A stretch of 51,408 nucleotides of DNA from Bacteroidota bacterium (lineage in GTDB: Bacteria > Bacteroidota > Bacteroidia > Cytophagales > Cytophagaceae), in NCBI GenBank assembly GCA_023428135.1, contig JAEYZG010000055.1, forward strand, positions 1 through 51,408, read 5' to 3'. Shown here one piece after another: positions 9,301 through 17,182 of the stretch (within the stretch, counting starts at the first letter, position 1; every line of letters starts with the position of its first letter). The notes below the pieces were generated by a model that ran no database searches, had not been told where the DNA came from, and saw nothing but the letters and a program-made list of their open reading frames with translations. The translations under genes and the position numbers were made by a program.

Positions 9301-10067
9301 ATTCTTATCATCAGAAGGTTTAAGACAAGAATTACAGTAGCTAAATCAAAATTCTTTTCAGAAATTTTTAACGCCACTCTGTAAATGGCGGTAACAAGCG
9401 AAGCCAAAGCCAGAAAGCTCAGGACAATATAGGTAAATAAAAGAGAGCTACTCTTGATTTTATTGATTTCAAAAAACTCAATAGAAAACAGAAATTCCTT
9501 TTGAGGAGAATGTATATTTAAATCAGGGTCATTGGCTGGATTAGCCAGAACACGCACATTATTATCATTAATGATTGGCTTAAAAGCAACCACATCATTG
9601 AATGTCGCGGGTTGATTGATGTATGCCCTTACAGGTGTTAAAAAATAAACTTCGAAAACATCCTTTTCAGTGACTAATTTCTTTTGCGATACAAGGTATT
9701 TCCCAGTCTTCTGAAATAGAACTTTTTCAGAATACTCCCCTTTCACATGATCATAAAGAGGAACAAACCTGAAGTCTGACCAGTAAATAAGTTGCTTATT
9801 TTTAAAGATGTAATATGGGTAATCAGAAGGTATATTTAAACTTGAAAATGAATATCTCGATTTATTTTCAAGGGTTTTAAACAGAAGCTCAGATGACTGT
9901 TGATTTTTCTGTAAGAAAAGTTCAATTTGCCCGGAAATCGCATTAACAATCTTCTTTTTATTGATTGTTTCACTGCTATTATTAAAAAAATTCCAGGTTA
10001 CGAATGATAATAGAAAAAACAGGAGGGATAAAAATAGAAATATGTTCTTTCTTAAAAGATTTTTCAA
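6351..10067 (-). CDS. NtrY-like membrane sensor histidine kinase
   Basis: This 1238-residue protein is a transmitter kinase with an unusually large membrane input region. After a first membrane segment (about residues 9-28) and an extracytoplasmic part, about seven membrane segments follow (about 205-480). A second extracytoplasmic part, two more segments, another sensor stretch and a last segment then lead into a HAMP domain ending in LTNPLKIITHRIRR. The phosphorylated His is in QVAHEIKNPLTPM (about residue 1029). The ATPase part has NLILNGIQS, DNGSGIP and GSGIGLAVAK. The order HAMP then this H-box is like NtrY. The start is a TTG at 10067: a stop codon lies nine codons upstream with no ATG or GTG between. 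No response regulator is in the window. It follows the respiratory operon by 40 bases and could be read through from it. Confidence 0.88.
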   Translation of the reverse strand: MKNLLRKNIFLFLSLLFFLLSFVTWNFFNNSSETINKKKIVNAISGQIELFLQKNQQSSELLFKTLENKSRYSFSSLNIPSDYPYYIFKNKQLIYWSDFRFVPLYDHVKGEYSEKVLFQKTGKYLVSQKKLVTEKDVFEVYFLTPVRAYINQPATFNDVVAFKPIINDNNVRVLANPANDPDLNIHSPQKEFLFSIEFFEINKIKSSSLLFTYIVLSFLALASLVTAIYRVALKISEKNFDLATVILVLNLLMIRIAMLFLNYPSFLSDFGLFNPKYFASSVLSPSLGDLLLNFIFLFLTGLFVFMNFHRSRLLQKANNLSGIFRKTFSVILIVIALLIQHQFFFILRAISLNSTWSIDITTDISFGFFRISSIVALVFASINLFLLLHLIVRVLQFFCDNQILKILWACIIAWSIFSVFSYFILGGISLSVSLACLVYILVISFLKLPRQFIRFRYGTYIYLIFSGLLSAFTAAVSIYVTQEEKEVIRKQKFASQLVIDNDVLGEYLLSDASKKIKEDIFIKSRLVTPFSSKDIIEQKIKKIYLSNYFDKYDVAVSVFDASGDVFEKKSYYANYFELLSELKKGQHRTEYKNIYFQRENLKDGFRRYICFNEIEKNNVIIGYIIIELKHRKIIPNSVYPELFLDKKVFENFDNKNYHYAVFSDSALLYSSGNFNYDKNLSVIDLSNKKIFNEGVKLKGFHHLAFRPGNGKIIVVSSPEYAYADIFSNFSFLFLILIVSILLFIVGYAVLFRFKKDTMSLSAKIQIYLNIAFFLPLFIVSVITLSIISNTYRENLYKAFIKKAESISGNISVYLEGYKKDISKKEKLESTVLQVAQFTESDINIFNNGGKLLISSQPAIYNAAIVSEMMNPKAYSGIIETRKNVVMLTESVGKLNYKNVYVAIRSFETGSLLGILSIPFFESKAELEKQVIEVLTTIINIFVTIFIVFIALSYFVSHLLTNPLKIITHRIRRTSFGEENEPLEWKSKDEIGLLVGEYNEMLVKLEDSKRALSRSEKESAWREMAKQVAHEIKNPLTPMKLTIQHLQRMLKDEADNGKAVTQKSLNTLLDQINNLNEIATSFSSFAKMPNPKSERIEVSGIAESVVNLYNNSKDAVVEIFKEEGKYYVIGDEQSMNSIFTNLILNGIQSVPYERKPHIKVIFSEEDSENLLIEIRDNGSGIPESVRSKVFIPNFSTKFSGSGIGLAVAKKGVEHAGGKIWFTTEDGIGTSFFIELPLIH

Positions 10068-10107
10068 GGTATCAATCGTAAGAGGTATACATTAAAATAA
10101 CGAAGAT

Positions 10108-10386
10108 TTAATTGGCAAATTTTGATTTGATTTTGTCCAGTAACTGCTGTTTTTCACTATTCTTTTTACTGCTTTTATACCAGAAAAAAGCGATAAAGCT
10201 GCCGATAATGTATGGGACACTCATAAGATATAATATCCCTTTATTCAAGCCCTGCCCTATCCCTTGTCCGGATTGGACATTATCCGTAACTGTAGCTTTA
10301 CACATAGCACATTGAGCCAACAGATCACTAGACCCGGCCATTATTACTACAAAAACAAGTATCAAAACAAAGATCACCTTTTTCAT
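10108..10386 (-). CDS. Small secreted/membrane protein with CxxC
   Basis: About 92 residues from the ATG at 10386 (MKKVIFV), which gives a proper signal peptide; an ATG at 10410 would add eight residues and overlap the DUF420 gene. The cleaved form would begin near QCAMCKATV, placing a CxxC at the mature N-terminus. A second hydrophobic segment (LYLMSVPYIIGSFIAFFWY) follows and then a basic tail. It is the last gene of the respiratory operon, so a part in oxidase assembly or as a small accessory subunit is a fair guess. I know no biochemical function for it. Confidence 0.75.
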   Translation of the reverse strand: MKKVIFVLILVFVVIMAGSSDLLAQCAMCKATVTDNVQSGQGIGQGLNKGILYLMSVPYIIGSFIAFFWYKSSKKNSEKQQLLDKIKSKFAN

Positions 10387-10399
10387 ATTGACAGAAATA

Positions 10400-11002
10400 T
10401 TAAGCTCCATAATAAGGACTAATCATTAAATATACTAAAACCCCTGTAATAGCTACATACAACCAGATTGGAAAAGTCCATTTAACAACTTTCACGTGTT
10501 TTGCGAACTGATTGGAAATTCCGAAGTAAATAGCAAATAAAACAAAGGGCACAACTACTGCTGCCAATATAATATGAGGAACAAGAATTAGAATATAAAT
10601 AGTTCTCCAAATACCAACAGCAGACTTTTCAGAAACATCCAAAACACCATCATGGTTAATATCACCATAAATTGTATGAGGCCCCTGGTAATGATAAATT
10701 ACATATGAAATAAGAAAAAGACTTGAAAGACAAAAAGCTACCATCATCGCCGTCCTGTGCAATTTTGCGTTCTTCCTAAATTTAATGAAATAAAAACCTG
10801 CCAAAAGAGCAGCGGTGGTAGAAGTGTTTAAAACTGCATTAAGATGAGGCAAAAAAGAAACATCCAAATCACCCAGCTTACCTGTTTGGGGTAGGTAAAA
10901 CAGCACTGAAACCAATACAGGTACAGCTACAGATAGTATACCAATGATAATCAGATAAAGATTATCTTTTTTTCCAATAACGGGATTAATTTGCGTATTC
11001 AT
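10400..11002 (-). CDS. ctaM: DUF420 family protein (CtaM-like)
   Basis: A 200-residue inner-membrane protein with about five hydrophobic segments and conserved His residues (PHLNAVLN, KLHRTAMM, YVIYHYQGPH, LVPHIIL). This is the DUF420 family, whose Bacillus and Staphylococcus member CtaM is needed for heme A-containing oxidase activity. Its place after the Sco gene, with which it overlaps by 17 bases, fits a role in oxidase maturation. The symbol is given by family and context. Confidence 0.82.
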   Translation of the reverse strand: MNTQINPVIGKKDNLYLIIIGILSVAVPVLVSVLFYLPQTGKLGDLDVSFLPHLNAVLNTSTTAALLAGFYFIKFRKNAKLHRTAMMVAFCLSSLFLISYVIYHYQGPHTIYGDINHDGVLDVSEKSAVGIWRTIYILILVPHIILAAVVVPFVLFAIYFGISNQFAKHVKVVKWTFPIWLYVAITGVLVYLMISPYYGA

Positions 11003-11648
11003 ATTGCAGAACTTGTATTTCAGTGATTAAGCGATCCACTTCTTCAGAATCTGTTCCATTATAATATCCTCTGATCCTCCCATCTTTATCTACCAGAACG
11101 AGTTTCTCACTATGAATAAAATCAAGAGGTCTCTCTCTATCCTCCATAGCGGTAATGAAAAAACCTTTTTGGGCAAGTGTATAGATAGAATCTTTACTTC
11201 CAGTAAGGAAATTCCATTTCTCAGGAATTGCCCCATATCTTTGGGCATATGATTTCAATACTGCAACTGTATCATATTCAGGATCAACCGTAAATGATAG
11301 GATCTGAAATTGAGGATCTTCTTTGAATTTTTCCTGAACCCTGATAAGCTGATTTGTCATTTGAGGACAAATTCCAGGACAACGAGAAAAGAAAAAATCC
11401 ACTACAAGAATTTTTCCTTTGATTTCCTTCCCTTTAATTTCTACCCCATCCTGATTTTTAAATGAAAAATCAGGGATTACGTGCGCTTCGGTGATAGTAT
11501 ATTGTCCTTTATCATTTAAAACTGAATCTGTTGCAAAAAAAACAGGAAGTTTATAATGATTTTTCCCAAAGAACTTAAAATACTGAAAAAGAAAAACCGG
11601 TATTACCAGAAGTAAAACTAGTATACCGGTTTTAATAATTTTATTCAT
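10986..11648 (-). CDS. SCO1/SenC copper chaperone
   Basis: A 220-residue, N-terminally anchored (about residues 7-25), thioredoxin-fold protein facing the periplasm. The copper-binding CxxxC is in CPGICPQM, and the third ligand His is in DFIHSEKLVLVD. Sco proteins deliver copper to the CuA site of oxidase subunit II, which this operon also encodes. It starts seven bases after subunit IV and overlaps the DUF420 gene. Confidence 0.9.
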   Translation of the reverse strand: MNKIIKTGILVLLLVIPVFLFQYFKFFGKNHYKLPVFFATDSVLNDKGQYTITEAHVIPDFSFKNQDGVEIKGKEIKGKILVVDFFFSRCPGICPQMTNQLIRVQEKFKEDPQFQILSFTVDPEYDTVAVLKSYAQRYGAIPEKWNFLTGSKDSIYTLAQKGFFITAMEDRERPLDFIHSEKLVLVDKDGRIRGYYNGTDSEEVDRLITEIQVLQYEYAN

Positions 11649-11655
11649 TATCTGA

Positions 11656-12021
11656 TTATTTACCTATACCAGCGTACCATTGCCAAAGATTTCTGAAATG
11701 CAATATAGCATCCCCTTCAACTAATAGTGCTACTATTAACCAAACGATAAAAAGCGTTGGTATTACAATCGACCAGACTAAAGTTTTTGTCTCATATTTA
11801 AGGTGCATAAATTCTGCTACTATGTAGAAAGATTTTACGAACGTTAACAGAACAAATATAGATGTAAGTAATACACCTCTCTCCATTGTAAATGCTAATA
11901 AGAATTCTATTGCAGTTACAACCGCAAGGATAAGAGCTGTCATCCAGATTTTTTTGATTTTCTCTTTATCCTTTGGAAGCACCTGAGGAGCATGTGCTGT
12001 TGTATGATGACCGTGTCCCAT
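11656..12021 (-). CDS. Cytochrome c oxidase subunit IV
   Basis: A 121-residue protein with three membrane segments, the size and layout of bacterial COX4 subunits. The conserved stretch with SFYIVAEFMHLKYE falls between segments two and three. The N-terminus is His-rich (MGHGHHTTAHAP), a feature shared with ctaD and actF of the same operon. It likely stabilises the oxidase rather than taking part in catalysis. Confidence 0.85.
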   Translation of the reverse strand: MGHGHHTTAHAPQVLPKDKEKIKKIWMTALILAVVTAIEFLLAFTMERGVLLTSIFVLLTFVKSFYIVAEFMHLKYETKTLVWSIVIPTLFIVWLIVALLVEGDAILHFRNLWQWYAGIGK

Positions 12022-12048
12022 AATTTTATATCAACTTAAATATTTAAA

Positions 12049-12792
12049 TTAAACCAGATAGAAGAAAGTAAATACAAAGACCCAAACAAGATCTACAAAG
12101 TGCCAGTAAAGACCTACTTTCTCGACCATTTCATAATGACCAATTCTTTCATAAGTACCGATAGCTACGTTATAGAATACTATCATATTAATAATAACCC
12201 CACTTAATACGTGTGTGCCATGGAAACCAGTAATGAAGAAAAACAAGTCAGCAAATAAAACTGGGCCGTATTCATTTTGATGAAGGTTAGCACCGAAGAA
12301 CATAGTTCCGTCAGCTAACATTCTACCTTGGTCTCCTATTATAAAGATCGCCCACTCCCAAGCCTGGCAACCTAAAAAGGCAGCACCACCAATAATTGTC
12401 CAAAGCATCCATTTTAATACTTCCTCTTTATCCATTCTATGACCTGCTTCAACAGCAAGAACCATTGTAACGCTACTCATAATAAGGATAAATGTCATAA
12501 TCCCAACAAATACAAGAGGATATGGATCATGAGTAAAAGGAATGTGTGTAAACACTTTTTCGGGTACTGGCCAGTAGTTCGCTGAAGGTACGAAATCAGC
12601 TATTTTCCCTGTATATGCATTATGTGCAAATCTGCTTAAACCGTAAGTAATTAGTAATCCGGAAAAGCTCAAAGCATCAGAAAGCAGGAAAAACCACATC
12701 ATCAGCTTTCCGTAACTTGCCTTAAGGGGTTCAACACCTCCACCCCACAAACTTCTTTTTTCTTTTTCGTCAATGACTGCTGTTGTTGCCAT
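12049..12792 (-). CDS. Cytochrome c oxidase subunit III (first distal copy)
   Basis: A 247-residue integral membrane protein of the heme-copper oxidase subunit III family. Typical blocks are HGTHVLSGVIINM and the C-terminal YWHFVDLVWVFVFTFFYLV. It is the longer of two adjacent subunit III-like genes. The one directly upstream (12813-13409) is shorter and different in sequence, so they are paralogues with separate places in the complex, not a recent duplication. Confidence 0.88.
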   Translation of the reverse strand: MATTAVIDEKEKRSLWGGGVEPLKASYGKLMMWFFLLSDALSFSGLLITYGLSRFAHNAYTGKIADFVPSANYWPVPEKVFTHIPFTHDPYPLVFVGIMTFILIMSSVTMVLAVEAGHRMDKEEVLKWMLWTIIGGAAFLGCQAWEWAIFIIGDQGRMLADGTMFFGANLHQNEYGPVLFADLFFFITGFHGTHVLSGVIINMIVFYNVAIGTYERIGHYEMVEKVGLYWHFVDLVWVFVFTFFYLV

Positions 12793-12812
12793 GTTGTTAT
12801 TTTTATGAAAAA

Positions 12813-13409
12813 TTAATGGTTAAGTAATAAAAATCCAAACAAATATATCCAAAGTCCACCAAGGAAATGCCAATACGTTGTACAGCATTCTATTACAAGC
12901 ATGCTCTTTGAATGAACTTTATATTTGAAACTTTGAGCAAACACAACCCAAAGGAAAATTACTGCAGAAACAAGGTGCAGACCATGCAAACCTGTTAATA
13001 CATACAGAAATGAACCGGAAGGATTGCTACCCTTTCCTCCGAAGAATACATTAATTTCTACAAGATCGCCCCAGGCATAAAACTGACCTACTAAAAAGGC
13101 TAATCCTAAAACACTGGTAACTAACAAGTATAATTTAGTTTTCTCAAGGCTATCTTTTTTAGCTGCAAAATATGCTAGCTGAATTGTCACTGAACTGATA
13201 ACGATAATAATAGAGTTAAGCCAGAAAATTGAAGGGAGTTGAAACTCCAACCAACCTCCATCTGCTCTTCTCACAATATATGCACTGGTTAATGCAGCGA
13301 AAATCATCAATATTGTCACAAGAAAAAGCCAGAAAGCGAACTTTTTCGGATGCATTGACAGCGGCTTCTGAGGCTCGCTTGATTGTAAATTTAGTTCGTG
13401 TTGAGTCAT
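12813..13409 (-). CDS. Cytochrome c oxidase subunit III family protein (short copy)
   Basis: A 198-residue subunit III-like protein with about five membrane segments. The family blocks are GLHGLHLVSAVIFLWVV and YWHFLGGLWIYLFGFLLL. It follows ctaB by eight bases and precedes the longer COX3 gene by 20. Pairs of subunit III-like genes are common in oxidase operons of Bacteroidota. Confidence 0.85.
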   Translation of the reverse strand: MTQHELNLQSSEPQKPLSMHPKKFAFWLFLVTILMIFAALTSAYIVRRADGGWLEFQLPSIFWLNSIIIVISSVTIQLAYFAAKKDSLEKTKLYLLVTSVLGLAFLVGQFYAWGDLVEINVFFGGKGSNPSGSFLYVLTGLHGLHLVSAVIFLWVVFAQSFKYKVHSKSMLVIECCTTYWHFLGGLWIYLFGFLLLNH

Positions 13410-13417
13410 ATTTTTAA

Positions 13418-14311
13418 CTATACCTTATCCAAAACAAAAGCTATTTGTACTATTGGTAAATAAAGGAAAGATCCAAACATAATCAGCAGCGCTGCTCTTT
13501 TGGAACACTCCTTCATTAGATAAAAGGTTTGAGCCAGAAATAAAATTCCCGCAATTAAAGTTACAATTGCAGAAGTTATTCCGGTCATACCTAAAAAATA
13601 AGGCATAAACCCTAACGGGATTAAGAATAAAGTATAAATCATTATCTGAAATGCAGTTTCAGAGGTTCTTCCTCCTGCATTCGGTAATAATCTTATACCT
13701 GCTTTCTGGTAATCCTCATCCAATACCCAAGCGATAGCCCAGTAATGAGGAAGCTGCCAGAAAAATTGAATTCCAAACAAAATACCAGGTTCCCATCCAA
13801 ATTTATCCGTAGCTGCTATCCAACCAATCATTGGAGGCAATGCCCCAGGGATGGCTCCTACAAAAACAGCTAACGGAGTTTTAGTTTTTAAAGGAGTATA
13901 GGCAAAAGCATATAACACCAATGAGGCAAAACCTAAAATAGCAGTTTTAAAATTGAAGAATTCACTAAAGAGGAATATTGAAAAGGCTCCTAAAACAGAG
14001 GCTAGAAATACAGCTTCAGGAACACTTACATTACCAGTAGGAACAGGACGGCTTTTGGTGCGGTCCATTAATTTGTCTGAATCTTTCTCATAAACCTGAT
14101 TCAAAATATTGCTTGCCCCTGTAAGACACATTCCGGCAAGCGCAAATATTCCAAATAAAGTCCAATCAATTGATTTGCCTCCACCCAAAATATACCCCAT
14201 AACCGCAGAAAAAACAACAGTTAGGGAAAGACGGAATTTTAATAATCTAAAATACTCCTTAGACTTAAATCCCACCAGATGAAGAATATTTAATCTACTT
14301 ACTGACTGCAT
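13418..14311 (-). CDS. ctaB: Protoheme IX farnesyltransferase (heme O synthase)
   Basis: This inner-membrane prenyltransferase adds a farnesyl group to heme B, giving heme O, the first step to heme A. It has 297 residues and about nine membrane segments. The first Asp-rich motif is in NQVYEKDSDKLMDRT, and a second conserved block is DEDYQKAGIRLLPNAGG. It begins four bases after ctaA, which carries out the next step, so the heme A pathway is complete in the oxidase operon. Confidence 0.93.
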   Translation of the reverse strand: MQSVSRLNILHLVGFKSKEYFRLLKFRLSLTVVFSAVMGYILGGGKSIDWTLFGIFALAGMCLTGASNILNQVYEKDSDKLMDRTKSRPVPTGNVSVPEAVFLASVLGAFSIFLFSEFFNFKTAILGFASLVLYAFAYTPLKTKTPLAVFVGAIPGALPPMIGWIAATDKFGWEPGILFGIQFFWQLPHYWAIAWVLDEDYQKAGIRLLPNAGGRTSETAFQIMIYTLFLIPLGFMPYFLGMTGITSAIVTLIAGILFLAQTFYLMKECSKRAALLIMFGSFLYLPIVQIAFVLDKV

Positions 14312-14315
14312 TTTA

Positions 14316-15299
14316 CTAATTTAATTTTGCTTTCATCTTAAAACCCTCAAGATTCACATTTATTATTGTAAATACGAAAAACAGTATACCGAAAACTATT
14401 GTCGCTAATAACAAATGTAATGGTTGAAGATATGGTGGCAAGCTGAAAACAGCTAATGCTATGCCTGATAACGTTTCTACAATCAAACAGTAGAAAACAG
14501 CTGAAACAGACTTAATTATTATTTTATTATCTATGATCTTTCTAAATCCAAAGAACAAATATCCTGATAAGAACACCAATGCATAACCGATAATCCTATG
14601 GAATAAAAAAGAATCTCCTAAACTATCAATCCAAAGTTCCCTATTAGTATTATTATTTTTCACTATGATAATATCAATTTCTTCCCTAACCTGAGTTCCT
14701 ATAGTAATCTGTAGAAAGGTTAAAATCAAAAGAAATATAACCAGGAAATTGAATTTAGAATGAGCAGGTCCATTAAAATATGTAAAGTTTTGAGGAAATG
14801 TCTTGATTAAAATCCAGATCAGCAAACCTACAATAACTAAGGAACCACCCATATGTATTGTAACCATCATCGGTGCTAAATTTGAAGTAACAACCAATTT
14901 CCCAAGCCAGGCTTCAAATCCGATCAGGAAAAGTGTCAGCAAACTTAACGCAAACAGGCTCCAATCTTTTTTTATTAATGGGACAGAGAAACTTACAACC
15001 AACAACATCAAAAATCCAACTAAAGCCCCCATTAACCTATTAATATATTCAATCCAGGTTTTAACCGGATTAAAATCTGCTTCAAAACCGTGAACTTTAT
15101 AACGCTCCTTATAATCTAAGGGAAGTTCACTGATATGGGTTGGAGGAATATAATTTCCAAAACACTTGGGCCAGTCGGGACATCCCATACCTGAGCCAGT
15201 ACTTCTTACAATTCCTCCAGCCAATATCAATAAATAGACTGCAATTAAAGTAACCAAAGTTACCTTACCGAATCTTTTATAGTCTGAATTATTTTCCAT
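14316..15299 (-). CDS. ctaA: Heme A synthase (CtaA/COX15)
   Basis: A 327-residue membrane protein that oxidises the methyl group of heme O to give heme A. It has eight hydrophobic segments. Recognisable blocks are LAGGIVRSTGSGMGCPDWPKC near the N-terminus, EYINRLMGALVG, ITIGTQVRE and FLFHRIIGYALV; the paired His residues are heme ligands in the family. The start overlaps the end of ctaD by 11 bases. A disulfide pair found in many homologues is only partly evident here. Confidence 0.92.
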   Translation of the reverse strand: MENNSDYKRFGKVTLVTLIAVYLLILAGGIVRSTGSGMGCPDWPKCFGNYIPPTHISELPLDYKERYKVHGFEADFNPVKTWIEYINRLMGALVGFLMLLVVSFSVPLIKKDWSLFALSLLTLFLIGFEAWLGKLVVTSNLAPMMVTIHMGGSLVIVGLLIWILIKTFPQNFTYFNGPAHSKFNFLVIFLLILTFLQITIGTQVREEIDIIIVKNNNTNRELWIDSLGDSFLFHRIIGYALVFLSGYLFFGFRKIIDNKIIIKSVSAVFYCLIVETLSGIALAVFSLPPYLQPLHLLLATIVFGILFFVFTIINVNLEGFKMKAKLN

Positions 15300-17136
15300 G
15301 AATACTCTCAGCCTCAGCTACCATTTGTTCATTCTCATGAGGGAAATTAGATCCCTTTGTTTCAGAGAATGGAACGTTCTGAGGTATGAAATCATCTTCA
15401 GCTCCTGGCTTACTATAGTCATATGCCCATCTGTAAACTGTTGGTATAGCACCTGGCCAGTTACCATGACCCGGCTCTACTGGTGTAGTCCACTCAAGGG
15501 TGTTAGATCTCCAAGGATTCTCAGTAGCTCTTCTACCTTTAAATATGCTAAAGAAGAAATTGAATAAGAATACAAACTGTGCAGCAAAAGTAACAATTGC
15601 GGCAATCGTAATAATCTGACTTAAATCAGTATAGCTTTGAGTAAAATCAAACCCTGTGAACGAATAGTATCTTCTTGGGAAACCTGCAATACCAATATAG
15701 TGCATTGGGAAGAATACCATGTATACACCAATGAAAGTGATCCAGAAATGTAAATATCCAAGTTTTTCATCCATCATTCTTCCAAACATCTTCGGGAACC
15801 AGTGGTAAACTCCAGCTAACATACCAAAGAAAGAAGCACTACCCATTACTATGTGGAAGTGAGCTACAACGAAATAAGTATCATGCAACTGAATGTCAGC
15901 AGCAGAGTTACCCAGAACGATACCAGTCAAACCACCAGAAATAAAGAATGATACAAGACCTATAGAGAATAACATTGCAGGAGTGAAAATGATATTTCCT
16001 CTCCAAAGAGTTGTAATATAGTTAAATGCCTTTACAGCAGATGGAACTGCAATAATCAAAGTAAGGAACATGAATATTGATCCCAGGAATGGATTCATAC
16101 CTGAAATAAACATGTGATGCGCCCAAACAATGAATGACAAGAAGGCTATCGCTAACATAGAGCCAATCATTGCTTTATATCCGAAAATCGGTTTTCTGGA
16201 ATTTGTAGCTACAATTTCAGAAGTAATACCAAGAGCGGGAAGCAATACGATATAAACTTCCGGGTGACCTAAGAACCAGAATAAGTGCTGGAACAATACA
16301 GGGCTACCACCTTCAAAAGATAAAGCCTGACCAGCAATATAAATATCAGAAAGGAAAAAGCTTGTACCGAAAGTTCTGTCAAATATTAATAATAATGCCG
16401 CAGAAAATAATACAGGGAATGACAACAGACCAATGATTGCAGTAATGAAAAATGCCCAGATTGTAAGCGGCATTCTCAAAAATGACATACCATTAGTTCT
16501 TAAGTTGATAACTGTTGTAATATAGTTCAGACCGCCTAATAAAGTTGAAATAATGAACAACGCCATACTGATCAACCACAATGTCATACCAAGTCCAGAA
16601 CCAGAAATTGCCTGAGGTAATGCACTTAACGGAGGATAAACAGTCCATCCACCGCCTGCAGGACCTGTTTCAATAAATAAACTGATCAACATTATAACTC
16701 CAGATACAAAGAAGAACCAGTAGGATAACATGTTTAGGAATCCTGAAGCCATGTCTCTCGCTCCTATTTGTAATGGAATTAGGAAGTTACTGAAAGTACC
16801 ACTCAAACCAGCAGTCAATACAAAGAATACCATTATGGTTCCGTGCATTGTAACAAGTGCCAGATAAAACTCAGGGTCTAATTTTCCATTCTGGATCCAT
16901 CCACCTAATATAGGTTTCAACCAATCAAAATTAGCATCTGGATAAGCTAACTGAAGTCTGAAAAGTAATGATAAACCGCCTCCGATAATTGCCCAGATAA
17001 TACCTGAAATCAGATATTGTTTGGCAATAACCTTGTGATCTTCGCTAAATACATACTTTTTAATCCAAGGTAAATCATGGTGATCATGTTCATGATCGTC
17101 ATGATGGTCGTGTAAATGACTTTCGGCTACAGACAT
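15289..17136 (-). CDS. ctaD: Cytochrome c oxidase subunit I
   Basis: The catalytic subunit of an aa3-type heme-copper oxidase, 615 residues with twelve or more membrane segments. The CuB ligands and the cross-linked Tyr lie in FLGHPEVYIVLLP, and the other CuB His pair in WAHHMFISGM. The heme ligands lie in DTYFVVAHFHIVMG. The K-channel and D-channel regions look complete. The N-terminus is strikingly His/Asp-rich (HLHDHHDDHEHDHHD, residues 7-21). It follows ctaC by 46 bases. In Flavobacterium johnsoniae an oxidase of this type forms a supercomplex with alternative complex III, which is encoded just upstream here. Confidence 0.97.
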   Translation of the reverse strand: MSVAESHLHDHHDDHEHDHHDLPWIKKYVFSEDHKVIAKQYLISGIIWAIIGGGLSLLFRLQLAYPDANFDWLKPILGGWIQNGKLDPEFYLALVTMHGTIMVFFVLTAGLSGTFSNFLIPLQIGARDMASGFLNMLSYWFFFVSGVIMLISLFIETGPAGGGWTVYPPLSALPQAISGSGLGMTLWLISMALFIISTLLGGLNYITTVINLRTNGMSFLRMPLTIWAFFITAIIGLLSFPVLFSAALLLIFDRTFGTSFFLSDIYIAGQALSFEGGSPVLFQHLFWFLGHPEVYIVLLPALGITSEIVATNSRKPIFGYKAMIGSMLAIAFLSFIVWAHHMFISGMNPFLGSIFMFLTLIIAVPSAVKAFNYITTLWRGNIIFTPAMLFSIGLVSFFISGGLTGIVLGNSAADIQLHDTYFVVAHFHIVMGSASFFGMLAGVYHWFPKMFGRMMDEKLGYLHFWITFIGVYMVFFPMHYIGIAGFPRRYYSFTGFDFTQSYTDLSQIITIAAIVTFAAQFVFLFNFFFSIFKGRRATENPWRSNTLEWTTPVEPGHGNWPGAIPTVYRWAYDYSKPGAEDDFIPQNVPFSETKGSNFPHENEQMVAEAESIHGK

Positions 17137-17182
17137 ATTATTAGAAAATATTTTTCGATTTTAGTGAGTAATTAATGAAACG

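Noticed and set aside
12049..13409. Recent tandem duplication of cytochrome oxidase subunit III
   Set aside because: The two proteins differ in length (247 and 198 residues) and in sequence outside the family motifs, so they are old paralogues.
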